Position numbers and translations under genes: made by a program
From: an uncultured Clostridia bacterium
Lineage (GTDB): Bacteria > Bacillota > Clostridia > Christensenellales > UBA1242
Length of the DNA: 43,805 nucleotides
Direction of reading: 5' to 3'
NCBI GenBank assembly: GCA_934746185.1
Contig: CAKVEY010000001.1
Span: 1-43,805 of the forward strand
The notes under the pieces: model-generated
What the model was told of the DNA's origin: nothing
The model's input: only the letters and a program-made list of their open reading frames with translations
Databases searched by the model: none
In this document: positions 24,574 to 32,016 of the stretch, in pieces
Numbering within the stretch: position 1 is the stretch's first letter
How the letters are laid out: every line of letters begins with the position of its first letter

Positions 24574-25092
24574 ATGAATAGCAGTAAATTTTTTAAAGTT
24601 TGTTTTACGGGTCATAGACCAAATAAACTTAGTTGGAAATATAATGAAGAATTAGATAGTTGCAAAAAGTTTAAATTTGACATTGAAAATATGCTCATAA
24701 AAGCAATTAAAAATAATTATTGCTACTTTATTAGTGGTATGGCTCTTGGAATTGATATTATTTGTGCCGAAATTGTTTTAAAATTAAAAAATATTTATAA
24801 AAATGTTAAACTTGAATGTGCTATTCCCTGCTTTAATCAAACTAAGTTTTGGAACGAAAAAGATAAAATCCGTTATGAAAATATTATAAAAAAATGCGAT
24901 AAAATAACTTATGTTTCTAGTTGTAATTATTATATAGGTTGCAATCAAAAACGAAATGTTTATATGGTAGATAATTCTAATGTTGTTATTGCTGTTTGGA
25001 ATGGTTATAGTAGTGGAACTAAAAACACAATAGATTATGCAAAACAAAAAAATTTAAAAATAAAAATTATAGATATAAATTCATATAAATAA
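24574..25092 (+). CDS. SLOG-family protein (DUF1273/YpsA-like)
   Basis: 172 aa. Starts VCFTGHRPNKLSW, the characteristic opening of the YpsA/DUF1273 group of the SLOG nucleotide-binding superfamily. It continues with YFISGMALGIDIICAEIVL, the GxxxGxD-type site, and ends NVVIAVWNGYSSGTKNTIDYA with the usual G-rich ligand loop. SLOG proteins sense or process nucleotide-derived ligands, often in phage defence or stress contexts. The ATG at 24574 is preferred over TTG at 24571 because GGAG lies six bases upstream. It is divergent from the tandem XRE genes and ends in a strong terminator. Confidence 0.87.
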   Translation: MNSSKFFKVCFTGHRPNKLSWKYNEELDSCKKFKFDIENMLIKAIKNNYCYFISGMALGIDIICAEIVLKLKNIYKNVKLECAIPCFNQTKFWNEKDKIRYENIIKKCDKITYVSSCNYYIGCNQKRNVYMVDNSNVVIAVWNGYSSGTKNTIDYAKQKNLKIKIIDINSYK

Positions 25093-25122
25093 AAAAAGTG
25101 ATTATCGCTAATCACTTTTTTT
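25091..25122. terminator. Bidirectional terminator between SLOG gene and clpC
   Basis: AAAAAAAGTGATTA (25091-25104), TCGC loop, TAATCACTTTTTTT (25109-25122): a perfect 14-bp stem with T-runs in both directions, between the convergent ends of the two genes. Confidence 0.92.
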
Positions 25123-25127
25123 GTTTT

Positions 25128-27551
25128 TTATTGTTTTTTATAAGTAAAAGTTAATTGATTATTTTCGGCATCTATTAAAATTAAGTCGCCATCACTAATT
25201 TTACCTGCAAGCATATCTTCGGCAATTTGGTCTTCAATTTTTTGTTCAATCAATCTTCTTAAAGGTCTTGCGCCATAGTTTGTGTTAGAACCATTTTCAA
25301 TTAAGTAGTTGACTGCGTTTTCTGTCAATTTGATTTCCAAATTTTTCTCTTTTAATCGTTTATTTAAGTTGTTAATCATAATACTTGCAATTTGTGCTAT
25401 ATCTTGTTTGGTTAATTTATGAAAAACTGTTATAACATCAATACGGTTTAAAAATTCTGGTTTGAATTTTCTTCTTAAAGCGTCCATTAAAATTTCTTTT
25501 TCTTTGGCTTCTTCCATTTCTTCATTTGTAGCGTTAAATCCTAATTGTTTTTTAACATTATTTAATTCATCAACACCACAGTTACTAGTTAATATAATAA
25601 TTGTATTTTGGAATGAAACAGTTTTTCCGTGGCTATCTGTAAGTCTGCCATCTTCTAATATTTGTAATAAAATATTAAATACATCTGGGTGTGCTTTTTC
25701 AATTTCATCAAACAAAACTACACTATATGGTTTTCTTCTTACGGCTTCGGTTAATTGTCCACCATCTTCGTGTCCAACATATCCTGGTGGCGAACCGATT
25801 AACTTACTTACTGCGTGAGATTCCATATATTCACTCATATCAAGTCTTATAATAGCGTTTTCACTATTAAACATTGCTTCGGCTAAGGCTTTACAAAGTT
25901 CAGTTTTACCAACACCAGTTGGACCTAAAAAGATAAAACTTCCTATTGGTCGTTTACTATCTTTTAAACCAACTCTTGCTCTTCTTATTGCTTTACAAAC
26001 ACTTTCAACTGCTTCATTTTGACCAACAATTCTTTCGTGCAAGATATTTTCTAAGTTTAATAGTCTATCTTTTTCTTGCATATTTAATTTAGAAACTGGA
26101 ATTTTAGTCCATTTAGAAACAACTTCGGCAATATCATCTTCGGTTATTTCTTTATAGTCTTTTCCGTCATTACTATTCTTTTTGATTTGAGCAATTTCAT
26201 CTTGTAAAGATTTAATATCATCTCTAAGTTTTGCTGCTTTTTCAAAATTTTCTTGTAGTAGTGCTTCTTTTTTACTATTTTCTAAACTTTGTAGTTCCTT
26301 TTCTTTTTGAGTTATTTCTGGTGGAACTATTGAGTTATTTACTTTTGCTTTACTACTTGCTTCATCAATTAAGTCAATCGCTTTATCTGGTAAGTTTCTA
26401 TCAGTTATATATCTATCGCTTAATTTACAAGCAGATTCTATTGCACTATCTGTAATTTTAACTTTATGGAATGCTTCAAAACTATCTCGAATACCTTTTA
26501 AAATTAAAATTGTGTCTTCAACTGATGGTGGATTTACAATAACTGGTTGAAATCTACGCTCTAATGCTTTATCTTTTTCGATAAATTTACGATATTCGTC
26601 AGTTGTTGTTGCACCAATAGTTTGTAGTTCTCCCCTTGCTAAATAAGGTTTTAACATATCGCTAGGACTTACTTCCCCCTTTTCGCTACCTGCTTGACTT
26701 AATGTATGAATTTCATCAATAAAAGTTATGATGTTTTTACTTTTAATAATTGTTTCAATAACTTCTTTTAATTTTTCTTCTAATGCTCCACGATATTTCG
26801 TGCCAGCCATTAAACCACCTAATTCTAATGAAAAGATAGTTTTGTTTTGCAATTCTTCTGGAACATTGCCTTTAACAATTCGTTGTGCTAAACCTTCAAC
26901 AATGGCACTTTTACCAACACCAGCTTCACCAATTAAAACTGGATTGTTTTTTGTTTTACGGCAAAGAATTTCAATAACTCTTTCAATTTCTTCGTCCCTA
27001 CCAATAATTGCATCAATTTTACCTTCTTTTGCTTTTAAGGTTAAATCTGTGCCCATTTCTAACAAGTTTGCTGGAAGTGTTGATGCACTTTCGTTTGTTG
27101 TGTCTTGTTTTAAGTTGTCGCCTTTTAAAATGTTTAAAACGCTTTCACGCATTTTTTCAATATTGCAACCAAAAACTTCTTGCAATAAGTTTACTGCAAC
27201 GCCATCGCTAAGAAGTATTGCTAAAAACAAATGTTCAGTTCCAACAAAACTATGATTTAATTCAACAGCCACTTCGCTTGCAACTCTAAACACTTGTTTT
27301 GCAGTTGGAGTTAAATCTACGCTATCAGCACCAAAAATTGTTTCGCCATTTTGTGCAATTAAAACTTCAAGTTTATCGCTAGTAACACCATTTTCACTTA
27401 AAACTTTGCTACTTTTACTATCAGTAAATTTACATAATCCATACAATAAATGTTCGGTTGCAATTTCACCTGAATTATATTGTTTTGCTAAACTAGAAGC
27501 ATATTTTAATACTTCGTTTACGCCTTCGGTTGCGTTAATATTATAATACAT
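25128..27551 (-). CDS. clpC: ATP-dependent Clp protease ATP-binding subunit ClpC
   Basis: 807 aa, standard for ClpC, the Hsp100 unfoldase that feeds ClpP. N-terminal double Clp_N repeat (STEHLLYG-type EIATEHLLYG and FVGTEHLFLAIL), Walker A1 GEAGVGKS at 208-215, a middle UVR/coiled-coil segment (LQENFEKAAKLRDDIKSL) and Walker A2 GPTGVGKT near residue 540, then a C-terminal D2-small domain. Ribosome binding site GGGGG. It follows mcsA by 91 bp, a place where mcsB would normally stand. It has no CtsR box of its own, so it probably depends on the ctsR promoter. Confidence 0.97.
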   Translation of the reverse strand: MYYNINATEGVNEVLKYASSLAKQYNSGEIATEHLLYGLCKFTDSKSSKVLSENGVTSDKLEVLIAQNGETIFGADSVDLTPTAKQVFRVASEVAVELNHSFVGTEHLFLAILLSDGVAVNLLQEVFGCNIEKMRESVLNILKGDNLKQDTTNESASTLPANLLEMGTDLTLKAKEGKIDAIIGRDEEIERVIEILCRKTKNNPVLIGEAGVGKSAIVEGLAQRIVKGNVPEELQNKTIFSLELGGLMAGTKYRGALEEKLKEVIETIIKSKNIITFIDEIHTLSQAGSEKGEVSPSDMLKPYLARGELQTIGATTTDEYRKFIEKDKALERRFQPVIVNPPSVEDTILILKGIRDSFEAFHKVKITDSAIESACKLSDRYITDRNLPDKAIDLIDEASSKAKVNNSIVPPEITQKEKELQSLENSKKEALLQENFEKAAKLRDDIKSLQDEIAQIKKNSNDGKDYKEITEDDIAEVVSKWTKIPVSKLNMQEKDRLLNLENILHERIVGQNEAVESVCKAIRRARVGLKDSKRPIGSFIFLGPTGVGKTELCKALAEAMFNSENAIIRLDMSEYMESHAVSKLIGSPPGYVGHEDGGQLTEAVRRKPYSVVLFDEIEKAHPDVFNILLQILEDGRLTDSHGKTVSFQNTIIILTSNCGVDELNNVKKQLGFNATNEEMEEAKEKEILMDALRRKFKPEFLNRIDVITVFHKLTKQDIAQIASIMINNLNKRLKEKNLEIKLTENAVNYLIENGSNTNYGARPLRRLIEQKIEDQIAEDMLAGKISDGDLILIDAENNQLTFTYKKQ

Positions 27552-27642
27552 ATTCTTTTCCCCCTTTTTAATTATTTTTTTTATTAATTTTAAATATTAA
27601 ACTTTAACAATTCATTTTTTTTAATAAAATATTAAAAACTAA

Positions 27643-28128
27643 TTATTTGTTATTTTTAAGTTCTTTAATTTTATCTCTTAATTTAACAGCATCTTCATAT
27701 CGTTCTTCAACAACGGCTTTTTTAAGTTGTAAATCTAATTTTTGAATTTCAAGTTTTCGTTTTTCTTCATCGCTTAATTTAATTTCTTCGGTTTTATTGT
27801 TGTTTGTTTTAACAATTTTTTTACCGTGATTTTCTTTATTTTCGTGTGATAATAATTTAGTATTAAAGAAATCATCTTCAAAATCGTTAAAGTCTAAAAA
27901 GTTATTTAATAATGGGCTTGTGAAGTAACTAAAACTAGTTTTAAAATCACTCATTATATCATCGAAGAAACTTTTTCCAAAGTTTAAACTATTAAACTCT
28001 TTATCAAAATCAAATTCCTTACTTTTTTTGGCGCACTCACTACATAAATGAGTTTCACTAACTTTGCCATTTATATTACAAACTTTATGAAAATTTGCTT
28101 CATTTGTTTTACATTTATCACATTTCAT
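27643..28128 (-). CDS. mcsA: ClpC adaptor/zinc-finger protein McsA
   Basis: 161 aa. Two N-terminal CxxC pairs (CDKC and CSEC) form the zinc-binding part, and a C-terminal UVR motif (KAVVEERYEDAVKLRDKIKEL) matches the McsA/UvrB-binding module. McsA normally activates the arginine kinase McsB and helps control CtsR and ClpC. Here no mcsB follows. The middle is Phe/Asp-rich and variable. The GGGGG ribosome binding site lies within the end of ctsR, and the gap to ctsR is three bases. Confidence 0.9.
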   Translation of the reverse strand: MKCDKCKTNEANFHKVCNINGKVSETHLCSECAKKSKEFDFDKEFNSLNFGKSFFDDIMSDFKTSFSYFTSPLLNNFLDFNDFEDDFFNTKLLSHENKENHGKKIVKTNNNKTEEIKLSDEEKRKLEIQKLDLQLKKAVVEERYEDAVKLRDKIKELKNNK

Positions 28129-28131
28129 AAT

Positions 28132-28587
28132 TTATTTCCCCCTATTTTGTAAATTTATCAAAATGTTTTTGAAAATATTATATCGCAAATTATTTTCAAT
28201 TTTAAAAGGTGAAGAAAGACTTTTTGCGTTTATTGTCGTTTTTATTAAGTCTAACTCGTTTAAAGTGATTAGATTATTTTTATATAGGTTTTCTAAAATA
28301 AAACAAGCAGTAGCATAATCTAAATTAGGATTTAAGTTTTTTATAATGTTTGTTAAATAATCGTTAGTAAAAGTAACTTTTTTAACAACAATATATCCAC
28401 CACCACCACGCTTACTTTCGGTTTGAAATCCCCTATCCAAAGTAAATCTTGTAGATAAAACATAATTTATTTGACTAGGCGAAACATTAAAAAAGTTAGC
28501 AAGTTCATTACGGCTTAAATTTAAACTTTCGTCTGCACCGATATTATCAAGAATAAATTTCTCTATAATATCACTTAAATTTTGCAT
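28132..28587 (-). CDS. ctsR: Class III heat-shock repressor CtsR
   Basis: 151 aa from the ATG at 28587, which fits the family start MxNxSDIIE and has AGGAG eight bases upstream. A frame extending to 28650 runs into the promoter. Winged HTH: LNLSRNELANFFNVSPSQINYVLSTRFT, then the glycine-rich wing SKRGGGGYIVVKK, which contains the heat-sensing Gly region. CtsR represses clp genes until heat or other stress inactivates it. A matching operator lies immediately upstream, so it represses its own operon. Confidence 0.95.
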   Translation of the reverse strand: MQNLSDIIEKFILDNIGADESLNLSRNELANFFNVSPSQINYVLSTRFTLDRGFQTESKRGGGGYIVVKKVTFTNDYLTNIIKNLNPNLDYATACFILENLYKNNLITLNELDLIKTTINAKSLSSPFKIENNLRYNIFKNILINLQNRGK

Positions 28588-28608
28588 ATCTATCATCTCC
28601 TTAAAAGG

Positions 28609-28632
28609 TTTGACTTTCTTTGACCTTTGACT
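28609..28632 (-). promoter_or_regulatory. CtsR operator
   Basis: On the minus strand three heptads: AGTCAAA, GGTCAAA, GAA spacer, AGTCAAA. The last two with their 3-bp spacer fit the CtsR consensus RGTCAAANANRGTCAAA. The extra upstream heptad is additional. It sits right after the -10 box, over the transcription start. Confidence 0.93.
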
Positions 28633-28634
28633 AT

Positions 28635-28663
28635 ATTCTACTCCATTCAAACTACTTTGTCAA
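28635..28663 (-). promoter_or_regulatory. Sigma-A promoter of ctsR-mcsA-clpC
   Basis: Minus strand TTGACA (28658-28663), 17-bp spacer, TAGAAT (28635-28640), directly followed by the CtsR operator. Confidence 0.88.
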
Positions 28664-28902
28664 CAGTTTTTTTAATATTTTTTAAATTTTTTTTATTTTT
28701 TATTTTTGAATATTAAAAATAGGATTTTAATCAAATTTAGAACTCTATTTTTATAAGTTTAACCTTAACTTGCAATAAAACTAGCAACTTCACTTTTTTG
28801 CGAAGCAAAACTTAACTTGCTCGTTAAAACAAACTTAACTTTTTATAAAAATTAAACTTCTGTGCTTTCAACAAAACTTCACACTTATAAAAACTTAAAA
28901 GT
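28664..28902. other. Intergenic region with short inverted repeats
   Basis: No coding sequence is seen. It contains TTTTGC-GAA-GCAAAA and several AACTTAACTT/AAGTTAAG-type strings similar to those in the hairpin cluster at 21388-21486. On the minus strand it lies after the gpr stop and may hold its terminator. Confidence 0.4.
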
Positions 28903-29787
28903 CTAATTCATATAATCTAATATTTCATTAAAACTCATTTTATTATGAATTGCCATATTTATGCTTGTAGCAACAATTTGTGCCGAATTTTTAACTAAAA
29001 TATCTATTTCTTTATTAGTTACAATTAAACTATCTAATTCCTTTATATCTTTATCAAAATAATCGTTTAACAAATTATTCGCAGTTATTACTAACGGAAC
29101 ACCTATTGATATAACTGGAACTTTCAAGGTACTTTCGTCTAAAACTTTTCGAGCGTTTTCCACTCCACTACCCGGAACTAATCCGTTATTACTTACCTGA
29201 AAACATTTACCTATATAATTATAACTTTTAGATAAAATACTATCAATTAAAATTATAATGTCAGGGTTCACATTTGTTACAACACCTTTAACAATGTCGT
29301 AAGTTTCTATTCCAGTTAATCCTAAAACGCTAGGAGTTAAAGCACAAACTGTTTTTAGTCTTTTGTCTAAAATATTTGGATTATTAATTTTTGCGTGCCT
29401 TGTAATTATTATTTGATTAGTAACAAGTGGACCAATACTATCACTTACATAGTTTTTATTGCCTATTCCTACAACTAAAAAAGTTTCGGCCTTTTTATTT
29501 ATTTTTAAAATATAGTCTTTTATAATTTCGCTTAAAACTTCAATACAATAGTTTTTAACATCACTATCGTAAGGATTTAATTTTTCAGTGTAAATAGAAG
29601 TGTAACTACCTATATCACGATTAAATAATTTAACACCTTTGTCATTCAAAATTTCGATATGCGTTTTTAATAAGTCAAACTTACCTAAAAAAGTTTGTTT
29701 TTTATAGCCTTCTAACGATTTCGATTTAACATTTTGTGAAATTTCAAATAATAAGTCCGAAAAATTTTCCATAAAAAAATTATTCAC
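28903..29787 (-). CDS. gpr: Germination protease GPR
   Basis: 294 aa, somewhat shorter than the approximately 320-370 aa of many GPRs. GPR degrades small acid-soluble spore proteins early in germination and is made as a zymogen in the forespore. Conserved parts: VVGIGNKNYVSDSIGPLVTN with one active-site-region Asp, ALTPSVLGLTGIETYDIVKG, PDIIILIDSILSKS with the second Asp, GLVPGSGVENARK and VPVISIGVPLV. The N-terminal prodomain is divergent. Starts at GTG 29787 (TATAAA six bases upstream) or ATG 29772; neither has a Shine-Dalgarno sequence. Good marker of a spore former. Confidence 0.92.
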   Translation of the reverse strand: MNNFFMENFSDLLFEISQNVKSKSLEGYKKQTFLGKFDLLKTHIEILNDKGVKLFNRDIGSYTSIYTEKLNPYDSDVKNYCIEVLSEIIKDYILKINKKAETFLVVGIGNKNYVSDSIGPLVTNQIIITRHAKINNPNILDKRLKTVCALTPSVLGLTGIETYDIVKGVVTNVNPDIIILIDSILSKSYNYIGKCFQVSNNGLVPGSGVENARKVLDESTLKVPVISIGVPLVITANNLLNDYFDKDIKELDSLIVTNKEIDILVKNSAQIVATSINMAIHNKMSFNEILDYMN

Positions 29788-29816
29788 AAAATTTTTATAA
29801 AAAAACCAAAAAATTC

Positions 29817-29845
29817 TTGATTTTTTATTTTTATTATGATATATT
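29817..29845 (+). promoter_or_regulatory. Probable promoter of rpsT
   Basis: TTGATT (29817-29822), 17-bp spacer, TATATT (29840-29845), giving a leader of about 35 nt that contains AAAAAGGGG before the ATG. Confidence 0.5.
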
Positions 29846-29885
29846 ATATAAAGTTTTTACAAAAATTTGAAAAAAGGGGTACATT

Positions 29886-30146
29886 ATGCCAAATATTAAA
29901 TCAGCAATAAAAAGAGTAAGCGTTAATAAAACTAAACAAGAAAATAACAGAGTTCAAAAAAGTGAACTAGCAACATATATTAAAAAATTCCGTGCTTTAT
30001 GTGCTAGCGATGTTGAAAAAGCAAAAGCAGAATACTCTAATGTAGTTTCAGTTATCGACAGTGCTTGCAGTAAAGGTATTATTGATAAAAATAACGCAGA
30101 TAGAAAAAAAGCAAGACTTGCTCTTTTATTAAACAAAAGTTTATAA
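29886..30146 (+). CDS. rpsT: 30S ribosomal protein S20
   Basis: 86 aa, standard size. Starts MPNIKSAIKRV, the invariant S20 N terminus (PNIKSAxKR). Basic helical protein that binds 16S rRNA early in 30S assembly; ends NNADRKKARLALLLNKSL. Strong AAGGGG ribosome binding site. It is divergent from gpr, a common neighbourhood in Clostridia, and ends with an intrinsic terminator. Confidence 0.97.
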   Translation: MPNIKSAIKRVSVNKTKQENNRVQKSELATYIKKFRALCASDVEKAKAEYSNVVSVIDSACSKGIIDKNNADRKKARLALLLNKSL

Positions 30147-30159
30147 TAACAAAAAAAAT

Positions 30160-30184
30160 ACTCACCTACTATGGTGAGTTTTTT
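30160..30184. terminator. Terminator of rpsT
   Basis: ACTCACC (30160-30166), 6-nt loop, GGTGAGT (30173-30179), T-run. The convergent amidohydrolase-like gene stops at its edge, and an A-run upstream allows use in the other direction. Confidence 0.85.
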
Positions 30185-31397
30185 ATATCAATTTTTTAAT
30201 TATACTATTACATAAAGTTTCTAATTTATTATAATCTTTATTTTCAACAAAATGAAAATTATTGTAAATAAGTTCCCCATTAATAATAACCGATTTAATA
30301 TCTCGATTATCTAAATTTTTTATAAAAGAATTAACGCTCATTATATTGTTATAGTTTATTAATATTAAATTTGCAAAATTATCAGTCTTAATTTCGCCCA
30401 TATTTTTTAACCCTAAAATTTTTGCGTTATTTAAAACGGCTAAATTAAGTAAGGTTTCATCATTAAAAATTTCCATAGTATTATAACTATCTTTTTCTAA
30501 ATTCCTTGCTAAAAATAATTCTAAAATATAGTCGTTATTAAAAGAAGATAATCCAACTAAATTTTGTTTATTTAGTGCATAAATATTCGCATTTTTATAT
30601 GATAAATTTAAGTTCAAACTAGGCGAAAAGATAAGTTTTGAGTTATATTCGCTTAAAATTTGATATTCGTCTTTTTCTAAAACATTGCTATTATTTATAA
30701 TGTTATCACCATCTAAAAAGCCTAATTTTTCTAGCATTATTAAATTATTATAATTAAACTCTTTAAAAATTTCGCCAGCAGTAAATAAATTTTCACTACC
30801 ATTAATTAGTAGTGGCTTATTGTATTTTCGAGAATATTTTATCATATTATTAAAATTATTTTCAGTGTTAAACAAAACACTATTTAAACTAAAAATAAAA
30901 TTTTCACCACTATTATTTAGTTTATTAATTAAACTTTCTTCTAACTCGCTTTGGCTATTTATTAACCCCAATTTATATACAAAATTTAATTTCGTTTCAA
31001 TAACTGCTTTTTTAAGTGGTAGATTAAATAAATCTTCATCACAAATTGTTACTACCCCATTTTTTATTGCATTTAACATTTGATATTTATAAATGTAATA
31101 CTTTTCTTCATCAGTTAAATTCTTTTTAAATTTTTCATAATTTTCTTCAAAGTTTTCTAAACTATTTTCTTTAAAAAATTTATAATAAAAGTTTTTTAAC
31201 AAATAACTTTGACTATTTATAAAACCATATAAAATAATACTTCCGTTGCAATCTATTATGTTTTTATCTTCAATAATAGGTAATTTATCGTTAATATCTA
31301 ATATTTTAACGATTTTTTTATTATCTATTAAAATATTTACATCTTTAAATATGTTATTTTTAAAATCAATTATTTTCCCATTTTTTAATAATTTCAT
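30183..31397 (-). CDS. Amidohydrolase-fold protein lacking metal ligands (predicted pseudoenzyme)
   Basis: 404 aa, full length for the MtaD/SsnA-type amidohydrolases (deaminases of S-adenosylhomocysteine, guanine-like substrates). The frame of the family is recognisable: KNGKIIDFKNNIFKDVNILI, GFIN at the barrel start, the PSLNLNL segment, VGL and the C-terminal NAKILGLKNMGEIKTDNFANLIL. Every metal ligand is replaced: NAHTH is N61-S-Q63-S-Y65, the next His is N199, the AHC His is N236 and the GTD Asp is F286. It is an intact ORF overlapping the transglycosylase gene (ATGA), so it is probably expressed. Deaminase activity is not expected. Confidence 0.82.
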   Translation of the reverse strand: MKLLKNGKIIDFKNNIFKDVNILIDNKKIVKILDINDKLPIIEDKNIIDCNGSIILYGFINSQSYLLKNFYYKFFKENSLENFEENYEKFKKNLTDEEKYYIYKYQMLNAIKNGVVTICDEDLFNLPLKKAVIETKLNFVYKLGLINSQSELEESLINKLNNSGENFIFSLNSVLFNTENNFNNMIKYSRKYNKPLLINGSENLFTAGEIFKEFNYNNLIMLEKLGFLDGDNIINNSNVLEKDEYQILSEYNSKLIFSPSLNLNLSYKNANIYALNKQNLVGLSSFNNDYILELFLARNLEKDSYNTMEIFNDETLLNLAVLNNAKILGLKNMGEIKTDNFANLILINYNNIMSVNSFIKNLDNRDIKSVIINGELIYNNFHFVENKDYNKLETLCNSIIKKLI

Positions 31398-31954
31398 TTT
31401 ATCCCCATTAATTTATATATTTTTTCGTTTTGTAAAACTCGTTTTAAATAATTTGTAGTTTCTTTAAATGGCGTTTCATAAAGTCCATTATTTAAAGTTA
31501 ATTCATTGTTGTTTATCCAACTTTTTACTTTATTTAAACCAGCATTATAACTCATTAACACTAATTGTTTATCATTAAAAATTTCAAACAAATAATTCAA
31601 ATAATTTATTCCTAATTTTATATTTATCTCTTCATTATACAAATCATAAACACTTATATCAAAATTAAGTTTATTAGCCATTTCTTTTGCTGTTGAATAT
31701 TTTAACTGCATAAGTCCATAAGCGTCGCTATTACTTAAAGCAAACTTATTAAAATTACTTTCAGCTTTTATAACAGATAAAACCAAAGTAGTGTTTAACT
31801 CATTACTATTTAACTTTATAGAAAGTAAATTCTCTTTAATTATATTTTTATATGTTGTTTTAAATGTTATTTTTAGTAGTATAAAAGGCAAAAATATAAC
31901 GCTTAAAACAAATATTATAACAATTATAATTATTACAAAATTTTTTAATCGCAT
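31394..31954 (-). CDS. Membrane-anchored lytic transglycosylase (SLT domain)
   Basis: 186 aa. N-terminal membrane anchor (FVIIIIVIIFVLSVIFLPFI), then a compact SLT domain: LVLSVIKAESNFNKFA with the catalytic Glu, SDAYGLMQL and LMSYNAGLNKVKSW. Family members cut the glycan strands of peptidoglycan, forming 1,6-anhydro ends. In Clostridia such a gene often follows polA and coaE; coaE is absent here. No Shine-Dalgarno sequence is seen before the ATG. Its 3' end overlaps the amidohydrolase-like gene by four bases. Confidence 0.9.
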   Translation of the reverse strand: MRLKNFVIIIIVIIFVLSVIFLPFILLKITFKTTYKNIIKENLLSIKLNSNELNTTLVLSVIKAESNFNKFALSNSDAYGLMQLKYSTAKEMANKLNFDISVYDLYNEEINIKLGINYLNYLFEIFNDKQLVLMSYNAGLNKVKSWINNNELTLNNGLYETPFKETTNYLKRVLQNEKIYKLMGIK

Positions 31955-31962
31955 AATTTATT

Positions 31963-32016
31963 TTATGCAATTTACACAATTTTTATTTTTGTATAATTAT
32001 TCATTTTATTGCATAA
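31963..32016 (-). terminator. Inverted repeat after polA
   Basis: TTATGCAAT (31963-31971) and its complement ATTGCATAA (32008-32016), immediately after the polA stop. The loop itself can pair in part. It lacks a strong T-run, so termination is uncertain. Confidence 0.35.
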
